23,544 nucleotides of DNA from Sporisorium sorghi. Lineage: Eukaryota; Basidiomycota; Ustilaginomycetes; Ustilaginales; Ustilaginaceae. A program made the translations under genes and the position numbers. Each line of letters starts with the position of its first letter. Positions within the stretch are counted from its first letter, which is position 1. Shown here piece after piece: positions 1-7,535 of this stretch. The notes beneath the pieces are model-generated. The model saw nothing but the letters and a program-made list of their open reading frames with translations, ran no database searches and had not been told where the DNA came from. The stretch covers positions 1 through 23,544 of the forward strand of contig JALCCG010000316.1 in the NCBI GenBank assembly GCA_023212695.1, read 5' to 3'.

Positions 1-114
1 GCCGACTCTGCCGCGGCCGCGGCGCCGGCCCGGGGGAGAGGGAGGAGACGGCGGGGCCGCGGTGGGGTGTGGGGGGGGGGGGGGGGGGGGGGGGGGGCGG
101 GGGGGGAACAATAG
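1..114. repeat. GC-rich left edge with long poly-G tract
   Basis: The first 60 bases are almost pure G/C. They are followed by a run of 27 G at 71-97, one C, then 8 more G to 106. No coding potential is visible. Such a tract at the very edge of a window is compatible with an assembly break or a misread homopolymer, so what lies immediately to its right should be read with caution. Confidence 0.8.
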
Positions 115-324
115 TATCTCGATCCGCTGCTGCCCGGCTTCGAGGCGGAATGCTGGCAAGCCCCTGCTAAAGGATGTGCGAAGCCCAAGGATGCTGATGC
201 TGCGGCACCAGCGCCTCGAAGTGTCAGCAAAATGGCTCTGATGGTCGCGCAACAGCAGCGCAAGCCTGAACGTGGCGCAAGCGATGCCGAGCTGCTGCCT
301 CTTGGTGATCCTTCTATTTCCTAG
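115..324 (+). CDS. Possible 3'-terminal exon of an unrecognised gene (partial)
   Basis: An open frame of 69 codons runs from just after CAATAG (a possible splice acceptor ending at 114) to a TAG at 322-324. Its composition is Ala/Pro/Lys/Gln rich and codon use looks coding, but it has no ATG until 232-234. Upstream is the poly-G tract, so any 5' part is missing or unreadable. I do not recognise a family and see no domain motif. It could equally be a chance open frame. No partner gene is visible to the left. Confidence 0.22.
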   Translation, partial: YLDPLLPGFEAECWQAPAKGCAKPKDADAAAPAPRSVSKMALMVAQQQRKPERGASDAELLPLGDPSIS

Positions 325-592
325 GCTGTTGTGCAGCTCTGTTGCTGCTTCTTTGTATCCACACTCCTCTCAGCGTTGTATGAAGTCTCAACATTCTGGC
401 TTGATAACAGCGAAGCAAGTGTATGCTTTCAGACATTCATGACGTCTGAGTTACATCACACGAGAGCATGTTGAGAGCATCAAGAGTAGGATCATGTTGT
501 GGGATCTGCGAAGATTTATTCTTGCACCAAAAAGAAGAGCCGCGCAGCTTGGGGTCACACGAACAAGCTCAACGTTCTGTGAAGCAGAAAAA

Positions 593-1269
593 CTACTTCT
601 TGGGGAAGCAATTCTCGTCGACATCCTCGAGCTTGAAGCATCTGAACGAGGCATGACAGTCGTCCCCCTGACCGTTGACAGTCCGGTCCAGATCCTGTTT
701 ACACTCAACATATACACCCTCTCGTCAGTCCATCGCCGCGGTACGAAAACTTGAGGGAGTGTGGTACTTACACTGGAGACCTTGTCCAAGTTGCCCGCGT
801 TTTCGTCGACATACTTCTTGCAGTCCTCGTTTTTTTTTTTTTTTTTTTTTTTTTCCTGGCAGTAAGCCCAGTAGGAGTTGAAGAACTTGCGGTGCTTTCT
901 GGACGCCCATCGGAACCATTGTTTGGTGTTGCCGTCGGAGTGGCAGGTGTTGAGCTGCAGCTTGCCGGGCAGAGCAAGACCGGTGAAGGGGTCTGCTGCC
1001 TTGCAGTAGTGAGACGTCACGGCTACGCTCATACAAGAAGAGAAAGGAAAGGGAGCATGGTAAGATGCTGTAACGCGCGCCAAGCTGAATGTATATGGAG
1101 AGGGACTTACTACAGGCGAACAGAGGGCTGGCAGGTTTGCCGCTGTTCTCGTTGGGGTCGTTGTCATGCGTGATGATGGGGACTGTAGTCTCAGCTGCCA
1201 CCATCGTCTGCAGTACTGCGCCGACCGCAAGGAGGGTGAGGAGAGAGAGAAGTTGTTTGTGATCCACAT
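593..1269 (-). pseudogene. Secreted Cys-rich paralog 1, frameshifted in signal peptide
   Basis: First member of the six-gene array. Exons by homology to the other copies: 1269-1111, 1022-772 and 694-593, with introns of 88 and 77 nt starting GTAAGT and ending AG. The ATG at 1269 opens Met-Trp-Ile as in copies 2-4, but a CT-rich stretch a few codons later has 2 extra nt relative to copy 4. The start is therefore out of frame with the rest of the signal peptide (TLLAVGAVLQTMVAAETTV) and everything downstream. From there on, exons 1-3 are open, all eight family Cys are present and the protein ends CFPKK. Between Cys 4 and Cys 5 a 25-nt A run (T on the plus strand, 830-854) encodes about seven Lys. 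With the frame intact the product would be about 169 aa. Either this is a recent pseudogene, or the CT repeat is misread or unstable. No alternative in-frame ATG with a signal peptide is visible. Confidence 0.7.
830..854. repeat. 25-bp poly-T (poly-A on coding strand) in exon 2 of paralog 1
   Basis: An uninterrupted T run lies within coding sequence and is read as a Lys run between the fourth and fifth family Cys. Copies 2-5 have two to six other, mostly charged, residues between the same two Cys. Its present length keeps the reading frame. Confidence 0.9.
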
Positions 1270-2085
1270 TTCTACGTCTGTAAAAGAGAAGCGTTGAGAG
1301 TAGAACGGAGATGGATGGAGGGAAAGATGCAGAGTCGCAAAGTGGAAGGAGAGGAAGGTGTCTTATCTCGCACAGTCGATCAGAAAGCCCCACCGGCAGC
1401 ACATATGAAGTGTGTTACATTTGCCCCACACTCGACCGGCACAGTATCGGTCTACGTTGTCGCCTTGCATGCATTTTGAATGCAAGACAACCATCCACTG
1501 GGCGTCCTTGACGTCGGGCTCATTGCCCCTACACAGGTGTCGCGTATCACCCACTTGGGTGGTACGTTGCGCACACCGTGGGTTTCGGCCTGAGAGTAAG
1601 GCTCCCACCGTGTTGCGGCGAATTTTCAATTTGCTGATTTCCGACAAGGTGGGATCACAGCCTGACAATTACCCTGTCGCTTCCCTTCGGGGTTAATACC
1701 TCCTAGTCGTGATCACGCTCGCTTAAAAAAAAGAGAGAGATGGTGACGAACTTCGATGGGGTGAAAATGCATATCAAACTAGAAACTAGAAACTAGAAAC
1801 TAGACCCACTTTCACATCCGTCAAGGTCTCCGAGTTGACGAAAGGTAATCCCACTTTTGTCCCGACACGCTGACGGCTCCCATTCATTACAGCCTACCTC
1901 CGGAAGCCGTTGAGCAAGCCACACCAGCACACAGATGTGTTCTTAGCGAGCTGATGCAGACGCATGCCATTGGGTATGATAACACACAAGGAGCACGAGC
2001 AATGAGAGCTTGCAAAGCAAAGAGACTACAACAGAGAGGATAATACCACCCGACAGCTGAACCTTCGTGAAGCAAAGCCAGTCCT
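1270..2085. other. Intergenic: paralog 1 promoter and paralog 2 downstream region
   Basis: No gene is supported. On the minus strand a GAGATAAGAC element lies near 1364-1373, about 95-105 nt upstream of the paralog 1 ATG. Copy 4 has a similar GAGATAAGAC element at a similar distance, so it may serve as a TATA-like box. Several CCCAC/GTGGG words lie around 1549-1590. A short tandem repeat occurs at 1776-1803. Confidence 0.5.
1776..1803. repeat. Tandem repeat (AAACTAG)x4
   Basis: Four perfect head-to-tail copies of the 7-mer AAACTAG, in the spacer between paralogs 1 and 2. No function is evident. Confidence 0.9.
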
Positions 2086-2687
2086 CTACCATGCGAAGCA
2101 TTCAGGATTCCAACGGTTATAGCACGTGAAAGTGGGCTTGCACCCCTTCCCCTGATTGCGCACTGATGCCTCCATGTCCTACTCATACCAAAACTTAGAT
2201 GTTGTCAGATCACCGCTTCAAGTCAACGTCAAGACAGCCGATCGGCGCACGACTTACGGAAGCGATATTGCCGAAGGAAGGGCTATCCTTAATGTAGGTC
2301 TTGCAGTCATTGTCCCCGTCCTTACAGGAGGCCCAGAACGTGATGAGAGCATAGTTGAATCCTTTCGCAACGGACGCCCACTTTTCGAGACCTTTGAATT
2401 CATGGCAGGTTGAGAGCTGCAGATTGGCGGGGTAGGGGATACCGAGTCTTCGGGTCTCTTGCAGTGTTTGTCTTCAACCTCTGTACTCAAAGAGGGGACA
2501 AACGTCAGATGTGGTGTGTGTATTACTAAGAGAGAACGACACGAAACTTACTGCATGCGAAGAGAGGATGGGCAGGCTTGCCAGAGGTCTCGGTGGTGAC
2601 TCTAGTGTCGTCTCCCAAGACGGAGGGAACGGCTAAACCAACGACAAGCAGGGTAGCAAGAGCAAGGGGCTTGGCGATCCACATCAT
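2086..2687 (-). pseudogene. Secreted Cys-rich paralog 2, 4-nt deletion in exon 2
   Basis: Exons: 2687-2552 (45 codons plus 1 nt), 2480-2258 and 2178-2086. Introns are 71 and 79 nt. Two ATGs in tandem (2687, 2684) open the signal peptide; the second corresponds to the Met-Trp-Ile start of copies 1, 3 and 4. The hydrophobic core is LALATLLVVGLAVPSVLG, followed by a linker ending FAC. Exon 2 has HCKRPED, then the family GIPYPANLQLSTCHEF motif and two further Cys. Exon 3 starts DMEASV and ends ECFAW. All eight Cys are encoded, but between HCKRPED and GIPYP the frame shifts: 4 nt are missing relative to copy 4 (GTGA of its plus strand near 5061-5068). Exon 2 is 223 nt where 227 would keep frame. 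An alternative acceptor (AACACTGCAAG, entering exon 2 about 23 nt later) would restore the frame but lose one Cys. Probably a pseudogene, possibly rescued by splicing. Confidence 0.7.
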
Positions 2688-3216
2688 GCTGACTGAGATA
2701 GAGAGGACTCAAGCGGAAAATCAAGAGAGGAAGGTGAAGGAAAGGAAGAGGGAGGGAAAGGAGAAAAGTTCCTTAAATATCTATCTCGCGAGGCTATCAG
2801 AAAGTCGACGAGGAAGGATGGGAGCTCTTCGCATGGTCCCCACAGTAGGTCGGCAGAGTACCGGTGGGCGTTGTTTCGTATGCATGCATACAGTTGACAA
2901 CAGGGGTCAGATGCTGACTGCCGCCCACCTCTGTGATCAACGCTTGGCTGAAGTTCGAACTCAGATGGTCATCACATGTCACACCCACCGATGGACTGCT
3001 TCTATCACAGCAGAGCCCACATTGGGACATCTCGTCTCTTCAATGAGCCGCCACAGCTCGCTGAAGAATTCTCTGGCCTCACATCCGAAGAAGGCAGACA
3101 CACACCGGGAGCAGGAGAGACAACCAAGTTACGATAGAAACAAGGGACTGAATGATGGTGAGATCGTCTGCGCAAAAGGGACTAGGACGGGTACATGAGT
3201 GAAAGTGTTGACCAAG
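2688..3216. other. Intergenic: paralog 2 promoter and paralog 3 downstream region
   Basis: No gene is supported. On the minus strand an AT-rich GATATTTAAGG element (about 2771-2781) is a possible TATA box roughly 90 nt upstream of the paralog 2 start. The shared CATGGTCC-C-CAC element follows farther upstream. The rest is unremarkable. Confidence 0.5.
2832..2843. promoter_or_regulatory. Shared upstream element, copy for paralog 2
   Basis: CATGGTCCCCAC on the plus strand, followed within a few bases by AGGTCGGCA. The same core (CATGGTCCCAC) occurs upstream of paralogs 3 and 4. Here it lies about 150 nt upstream of the ATG. It is either a retained promoter element or simply duplication-derived identity. 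Confidence 0.45.
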
Positions 3217-3817
3217 CTAAATCACAGGGAAACAATTGGTATTCACATCCAGGAATCTGTAGCACCAGACTGTGGGCTTGCACTGGTCCAGCGTGCCCAC
3301 CGAGTTTTGCATGTCCTGTTCATATTCAAAAGCGAAATGTCGTGAGAACACCGCTTTGCGCCAACATGATCTCGAGACAACACAGCCAATTGGAACTTAC
3401 ACTGGCGACCTGTTTGACATCATGGTCGCGGATGTACCTCTCGCAGTCCTTATCCTTGCAAGAGATCGTGAACCTGATGGAGTCTTGCTCGGTTGGAAGA
3501 ACCCATTTTAGGAGCCACCTTTCGAAGCGATTGGACTTCCAGCAGAGGGAAAGCTGCAGGTTGCCTTGGTAGTGAATGCTGGTCAAGGCGTCTTGAGACA
3601 AGCAACCCGGACCTGCTATGCCTGCTCTTGTCCAAAGGAGAGGTCAAACGTCAGAGATAACGTGTAAAGACGAAGAGGGGACAAGGAAGCTTGACTAACC
3701 GCAGGCGAGTAGAGGATTACGCTGGTCGGCTTCCTTCTTGTGAGCTTCAGCAGTCGAGGACATGGTCACACCAGCCACGAGCAGAGCGACAAGAGTGAGG
3801 GGCTTGGAGATCCACAT
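3217..3817 (-). CDS. Small secreted Cys-rich protein, paralog 3 (candidate effector)
   Basis: Three exons, 3817-3700, 3612-3401 and 3315-3217, give 142 aa with phases that close exactly (phase-1 then phase-0 introns, 87 and 85 nt). Intron 1 has a GTTAGT donor and intron 2 GTAAGT; intron 2 ends AACAG directly before GACATG. The signal peptide (MWISKPLTLVALLVAGV...STAEA) is followed by a short charged linker ending LLAC. The core contains CLSQDAL, then YQGNLQLSLCW, a Trp-rich stretch and SCKDKDC. Exon 3 contains QCKPTVWC and ends NCFPVI. Eight Cys are positioned as in the other copies, so four disulfides are plausible. Presumably secreted through the ER; I recognise no enzymatic motif and no named family. 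The start is fixed by homology with copies 1, 2 and 4. The effector role is inferred only from size, secretion signal, Cys content and clustering. Confidence 0.85.
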
Positions 3818-3999
3818 GTTGTGTAGGAAGCGCAGAGCGAAAGAATGAGGGTGCGGAAGATAGGAAGGGTAAGGCCAGCTCGACTCAGAAGATGGTCTTA
3901 TATCCCCTGTGTCTCGAGCCGAGGAGGTGAGGCTCTGCCAAAGCTTGCAGGTGGCACCCTCTCAAGCGGGCACGGAAAACTTCATCAAGGACGGGGCGG

Positions 4000-4010
4000 C
4001 ATGGTCCCAC
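4000..4010. promoter_or_regulatory. Shared upstream element, copy for paralog 3
   Basis: Exact CATGGTCCCAC on the plus strand, identical to the copy upstream of paralog 4 and one base shorter than that of paralog 2. It lies about 180-190 nt upstream of the ATG. Confidence 0.45.
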
Positions 4011-4534
4011 ACTCCGTGGAAAACAATAACGATGTGCATATGCCAAGAGTGGCTCGCAATACGCCTTCAGCAGAACAGAGACGTTTTGACTGCAACCGGC
4101 CCACCTCACCCTCAACGTCTTCAATTGTTCTGAACCAGCCCACCCCACACAGACATCTGAATTCGCTGATCTTTGCGCAGTAGCAGAGAGGCGAATCCCA
4201 AGCGAGCACGAAGGAGCCTCCTTGCTCGACGTGAACAATTGATTCATCAATCGCCCAGGTCCTTGCCCTGCCGACAGTCCAGACGTAGGTGCTTGAAGAT
4301 AGGGGCCAGCGTAGAGAGCAGGGCTCAGGTCATCCCATTGTTGTGGAGCCCTGTCACATTCCCACTTTTTCATCAAGCTGAAAGCGACCGAGACATACTC
4401 AATGGCGCAAACGTTCGACGTGGCTCAGACGGAAGCGACACGGTCATCCCAAAGCGCCTCTGTGCTAGACCTTGAGGATTTTTCACGGCGCAACAACTTA
4501 AAGCATGCCTGATCCAATGTTGACACTAATAGGT

Positions 4535-4628
4535 CTATTTCTTCGGGGAAGCAAAGATGAAGCGGTGCTGAATCGAATGCCTTGAAGCTTGAGCGAGAGC
4601 GAACCAGACCGTTGATGCTGGACAGATC
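4535..4628 (-). pseudogene. Possible relic of an extra family exon 3
   Basis: On the minus strand this stretch starts GATCTG, has TCAACGGTC about ten bases later, then GCTTCAAG, and ends TTGCTTCCCCGAAGAAATAG. Exon 3 of paralog 1 starts GATCTG, has TCAACGGTC at a similar offset, then GCTTCAAG, and ends TTGCTTCCCCAAGAAGTAG. The order of matching blocks is the same, but spacing differs, the frame is not maintained throughout and the acceptor AG is absent. It lies only about 55 nt downstream of the paralog 4 stop, as expected if an unequal crossover left part of another copy. The match is short and made by eye. Confidence 0.35.
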
Positions 4629-4683
4629 AACGAAGAGTCTTTCTGCCATTGAACAAGCTCTTGATTGTTCAAAAGCAAGTGTG

Positions 4684-5359
4684 CTATCCTTCAAGAGGGG
4701 GGTAGCAACTTGCGTTTATGTGCAACAAGTCGTAGCACTTGAAGTTGGGATGGCATGTGGTCAGCTGGCGAGCCGCTTCCTCCAGGTCCTATCAGCCCAC
4801 AAAACAAGGTGACACAGTCGTCAATGTACAGCTCTCTCTCCCTTCAATTCTTCCAGTAATTGGGTGAAAGGTGCACATACTTTAGCAATCTTGGCAAAGT
4901 CGTGAATGTTGTCCTTGACGTACGTTTCGCAACCCTCATCCTCGTCATTGCAATACATCCAGTACGTGTTGGTGCCTCCGTTAATCGCGAGAAAGCGGTG
5001 GAAGAACCGTGTAACAGAATCGGAACCATAGCACGTCGAGATCTGAAGGTTGCCGGGGTAGGGGATACCGGTGAAGTCGTCGTTGAGCGTGCATCTTGGA
5101 TCTTTCACCACTGTTCTCATTTCAAAGACCAAGAAGGTGAGTACAACAACGGTCCTGAATCAAAGCGTACGTAAGAGGATGTCAGGCCAGGAGAGCACTT
5201 ACTGCAAGCGAACAGAGGCTTGGCAGGTTTGCCGCTGTACTCGTTGGGGTCGTAGTCGTGAGTCTCGACGGTGACTGTAGTCTCGGCTGCCACCATCGTC
5301 GGCAGCATCCCGCCAACCGCGAGCAGGGTGAGGTGAGAAAAGACCTTCGAGATCCACAT
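4684..5359 (-). CDS. Small secreted Cys-rich protein, paralog 4 (candidate effector)
   Basis: Exons 5359-5203, 5110-4881 and 4788-4684 give 163 aa with all phases closing. Intron 1 (92 nt) runs GTAAGT to AACAG; intron 2 (92 nt) has a GTATGT donor and a GATAG acceptor. The signal peptide is MWISKVFSHLTLLAVGGM...MVAA, then a linker with HDYDPNEYSGKPAKPLFAC. The core has PRCTLNDDFTGIPYPGNLQ, STCYGSD, NTYWMYC and EGCETY. Exon 3 has TCHPNFKC and ends SCYPPLEG. All eight Cys are present. Exon 1 is close at nucleotide level to exon 1 of paralog 1 (roughly 87% over about 93 nt by hand), whereas exons 2-3 differ much more. Retention of intron 2 would replace the last two exon-3 Cys pairs with an unrelated short tail. 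Function is unknown; extracellular location is inferred from the signal peptide. Confidence 0.85.
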
Positions 5360-6014
5360 GGTGCTGGGCTAGAGCAGGAGGGAAGAAGCAAGAAAGGGAG
5401 GTTGGACGAAGAATGGAAAAGGCAAGAGGCAGAGTAGGAGGGTTGCCGACTGGACTGAAAAGACCAGGATGAGCTGTCTTATCTCCTGAAGTTCCCCAAA
5501 AATTTTGCGAGCATCGCATCTTGAGTGGGAACGGAGCGAGGAGATGAGGCGTCGCTTTGATCAGGGGTGAGGGACATGGTCCCACCGTGGGTCGGCACGG
5601 TGAATGGTCTACGTCTTCGTGACACAGGTGGGAAGTGTTACCCACCATCTCCTGTGACGATCTCCTTTCAAGACGGAGCAGACACACGCCATCTTCCCCT
5701 GATAGCTTGCATTTTAACCAGCTCACGTTCAATCCTCAGCTCTTGAGCATCCACAGCAGCCCATCATTGACCGCTTTGAGTAAGAGGCTTGATGCGTGAC
5801 CACACGTGTCGACAGCCACAATTCACGTCAGATCAACAGCCGCACAGCATTCCCACTCGCAGCATAGACGAAGATGAAACGAAGGAGTTGAAATTCACAA
5901 GACCAAAGTTGATCAAAGGAACGACAGGAAGGAAAGTAAATGTGCAGGGCCCAACAAGCTCGATGTTGAGGAGCACTTCAAGCCACGCAGCCTAAAAGAA
6001 ACAGGCTCGATAAC
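5360..6014. other. Intergenic: paralog 4 promoter and paralog 5 downstream region
   Basis: A GAGATAAGAC element on the minus strand (about 5477-5486) lies about 120 nt upstream of the paralog 4 ATG. Farther upstream are the shared CATGGTCCCAC element and several GTGGG/CCCAC words (5581-5650). I see nothing gene-like from 5700 to 6014. Confidence 0.5.
5575..5585. promoter_or_regulatory. Shared upstream element, copy for paralog 4
   Basis: Exact CATGGTCCCAC on the plus strand, followed by CGTGGGTCGGCA; paralog 2 has the similar AGTAGGTCGGCA after its copy. It lies about 215-225 nt upstream of the ATG. The downstream GGTCGGCA is shared by the paralog 2 and 4 promoters only. Confidence 0.45.
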
Positions 6015-6761
6015 CTACTTGTCGTGGTGATCGTTGTCCTTGGGGAAGCACTTGTCGTCGATCTGATCGATGCCGTAGCACTTGATTTCGGCGTCGCAGT
6101 TGGTCTCCTTGAGGTGTTTCTCCACCACCTGTAGTGCCGAATCGCACAATCAACATTGTCTGCTGTCAGTATCGATCTCGTCTCCCTCTGTCTCTGCTAC
6201 CCAATGACTCCTGAAGTGTGAGGATGAATCAACCGGGGTTAAAACAACTTACGGGCTGGACGCGAAGAGGGTTGACGTTCTTGAAGTTGCAGTTCTTGGT
6301 CTTTGTCTGGGCGTGGTAGGTGCAGACGGTGACGTAGAAAGTGTTGACAAACTGGCCCCGATGTTTACCGAGCCTGAGCCACTGGTTGTAGAAGTTCTTG
6401 GTCTTGCTTTCGTGGTGGCACGTGTCGAGATGGACCAATGGACCCCAATGAGCGTCGAGGTAGTCTTTGTCCGACTTGCAGGTCCTCGAAGTGGCCACTG
6501 TGGTGAATGGCACAAGGTTGGAGTGGGAAGAAAGCGAGATGGTGTCAGTGAGAATTGAGCGAGTGGCGATGATATGGAGTGGCTAAAGGAACGAGTGGTA
6601 AACAACGTACCGCAAGCAACCTTGGCATACACAGGCCTCTTGGCAACCGGGTCCTTGGTATCGAACTCGAAAATGACGCTACCGGCCTGGACAACGGGCA
6701 TAACAGCACCGAGAGCGAGCAGAGCCGAGACCAGCAAGAACGAGGGCTTGAGCATAACCAT
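6015..6761 (-). CDS. Small secreted Cys-rich protein, paralog 5 (second subfamily)
   Basis: Exons 6761-6611, 6497-6253 and 6128-6015 give 169 aa with all phases closing. Intron 1 is 113 nt (GTACGT donor, CACAG acceptor); intron 2 is 124 nt (GTAAGT donor, CTACAG acceptor). The signal peptide is MVMLKPSFLLVSALLALGAV...VVQA, followed by a 24-residue linker ending VAC. The core has SRTCKSDKDY, then HLDTCHHES, a Trp/Phe-rich segment, NTFYVTVC and KNC. Exon 3 has NCDAEIKC and KCFP, and ends in a charged His/Asp/Lys tail (DNDHHDK). Eight Cys match the family. It differs from copies 1-4 in its start (Met-Val-Met-Leu-Lys) and charged C-terminus, both shared with paralog 6. The ATG at 6761 precedes a second in-frame Met two codons later. 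No known catalytic motif is visible. Confidence 0.87.
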
Positions 6762-7535
6762 GTTGACAGAGGAGCAAAACAGACTCTGTAGACAGAACAG
6801 TAGAAGAAGTTGGATGATATGGATCGAAACACAAACGGGAGATGCGATGGGAAGGTCGAAAGGAAGCTTGTTGCCTCTGTTCAAGCATTTATACCTCCTT
6901 GGCCAGCGATTTCAGCGTGTAGCACCCCACCTCATAACCAGATACTCGGGGGATCACACTTTTGTCCAGATCGCACGGTGAAGTGCAACGGAAGCCGTGG
7001 CGACTTGCATCCAAAGGTTCCCACAAACCCACCAGATACGGTCCCCGACATTGCAACAACGCGACAGCCTCAAGCTACTGCCCCACGTTGTCCGCCCCAC
7101 CACGACGCCGCGGCCCACCAGCGGGTCAGACAGACGTGCACCCTTTTTTTGCCTTGCACTCTGGCATCCCTCACCTGACCACTTTCGTGCCTTCAGATCT
7201 CGGTGTTTACGCAAGCAAGGTTCGTATTCGTTCCTGTGTTGAGCGACTTTACGTTCTGTGCTCGTCATGATCGAAGTACCCCTGTTCAAGCTCAAATGGA
7301 CAAGCGTCATTATCGTAGGCTTCTCAGAGCTGTCAATTCTCGGCAGCGAGCCTCGCTCGGGCTCACAGTCAAGAACCCACACCACCTGCTAAGAGAAAGA
7401 TTGAATAAGATCGCAGGACCACACTCGGTCCGCGAAGAGGAAGAGAAACAACGCCATGCGAACTTGGTGAAAAAGAGGATATCGAACTCGAGGAACACAC
7501 AACGGGTATCGAGACGGTTGGGCAGGGCGCCGGAA
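6762..7535. other. Intergenic: paralog 5 promoter and paralog 6 downstream region
   Basis: A TATAAATGC element (minus strand, 6885-6893) lies about 125 nt upstream of the paralog 5 ATG. Several CCCAC(C) words occur at 6928-7040. No gene is supported in the remainder; the open frames there are short and lack domain signals. Confidence 0.5.
6885..6893 (-). promoter_or_regulatory. TATA box of paralog 5
   Basis: TATAAATGC read on the minus strand, about 125 nt upstream of the start codon. The identical 9-mer occurs upstream of paralog 6. Confidence 0.5.

Larger units (their letters stand above)
3818..4683. other. Intergenic: paralog 3 promoter and paralog 4 downstream region
   Basis: A GATATAAGAC sequence on the minus strand (about 3896-3905) is a likely TATA box 80-90 nt upstream of the paralog 3 ATG. 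The shared element is at 4000-4010. The portion nearest paralog 4 contains a possible decayed exon 3, listed separately. No other gene is supported. Confidence 0.5.

Noticed and set aside
751..1173. Plus-strand open frame of about 140 codons across paralog 1 with a Phe run
   Set aside because: It is the antisense of paralog 1 exons; the Phe run is just the poly-T tract, and the minus-strand frame carries the family motifs.
2940..3000. A GTTCGAAC word resembling a tRNA T-loop
   Set aside because: No acceptor or anticodon stems can be drawn around it; it is a chance palindrome.
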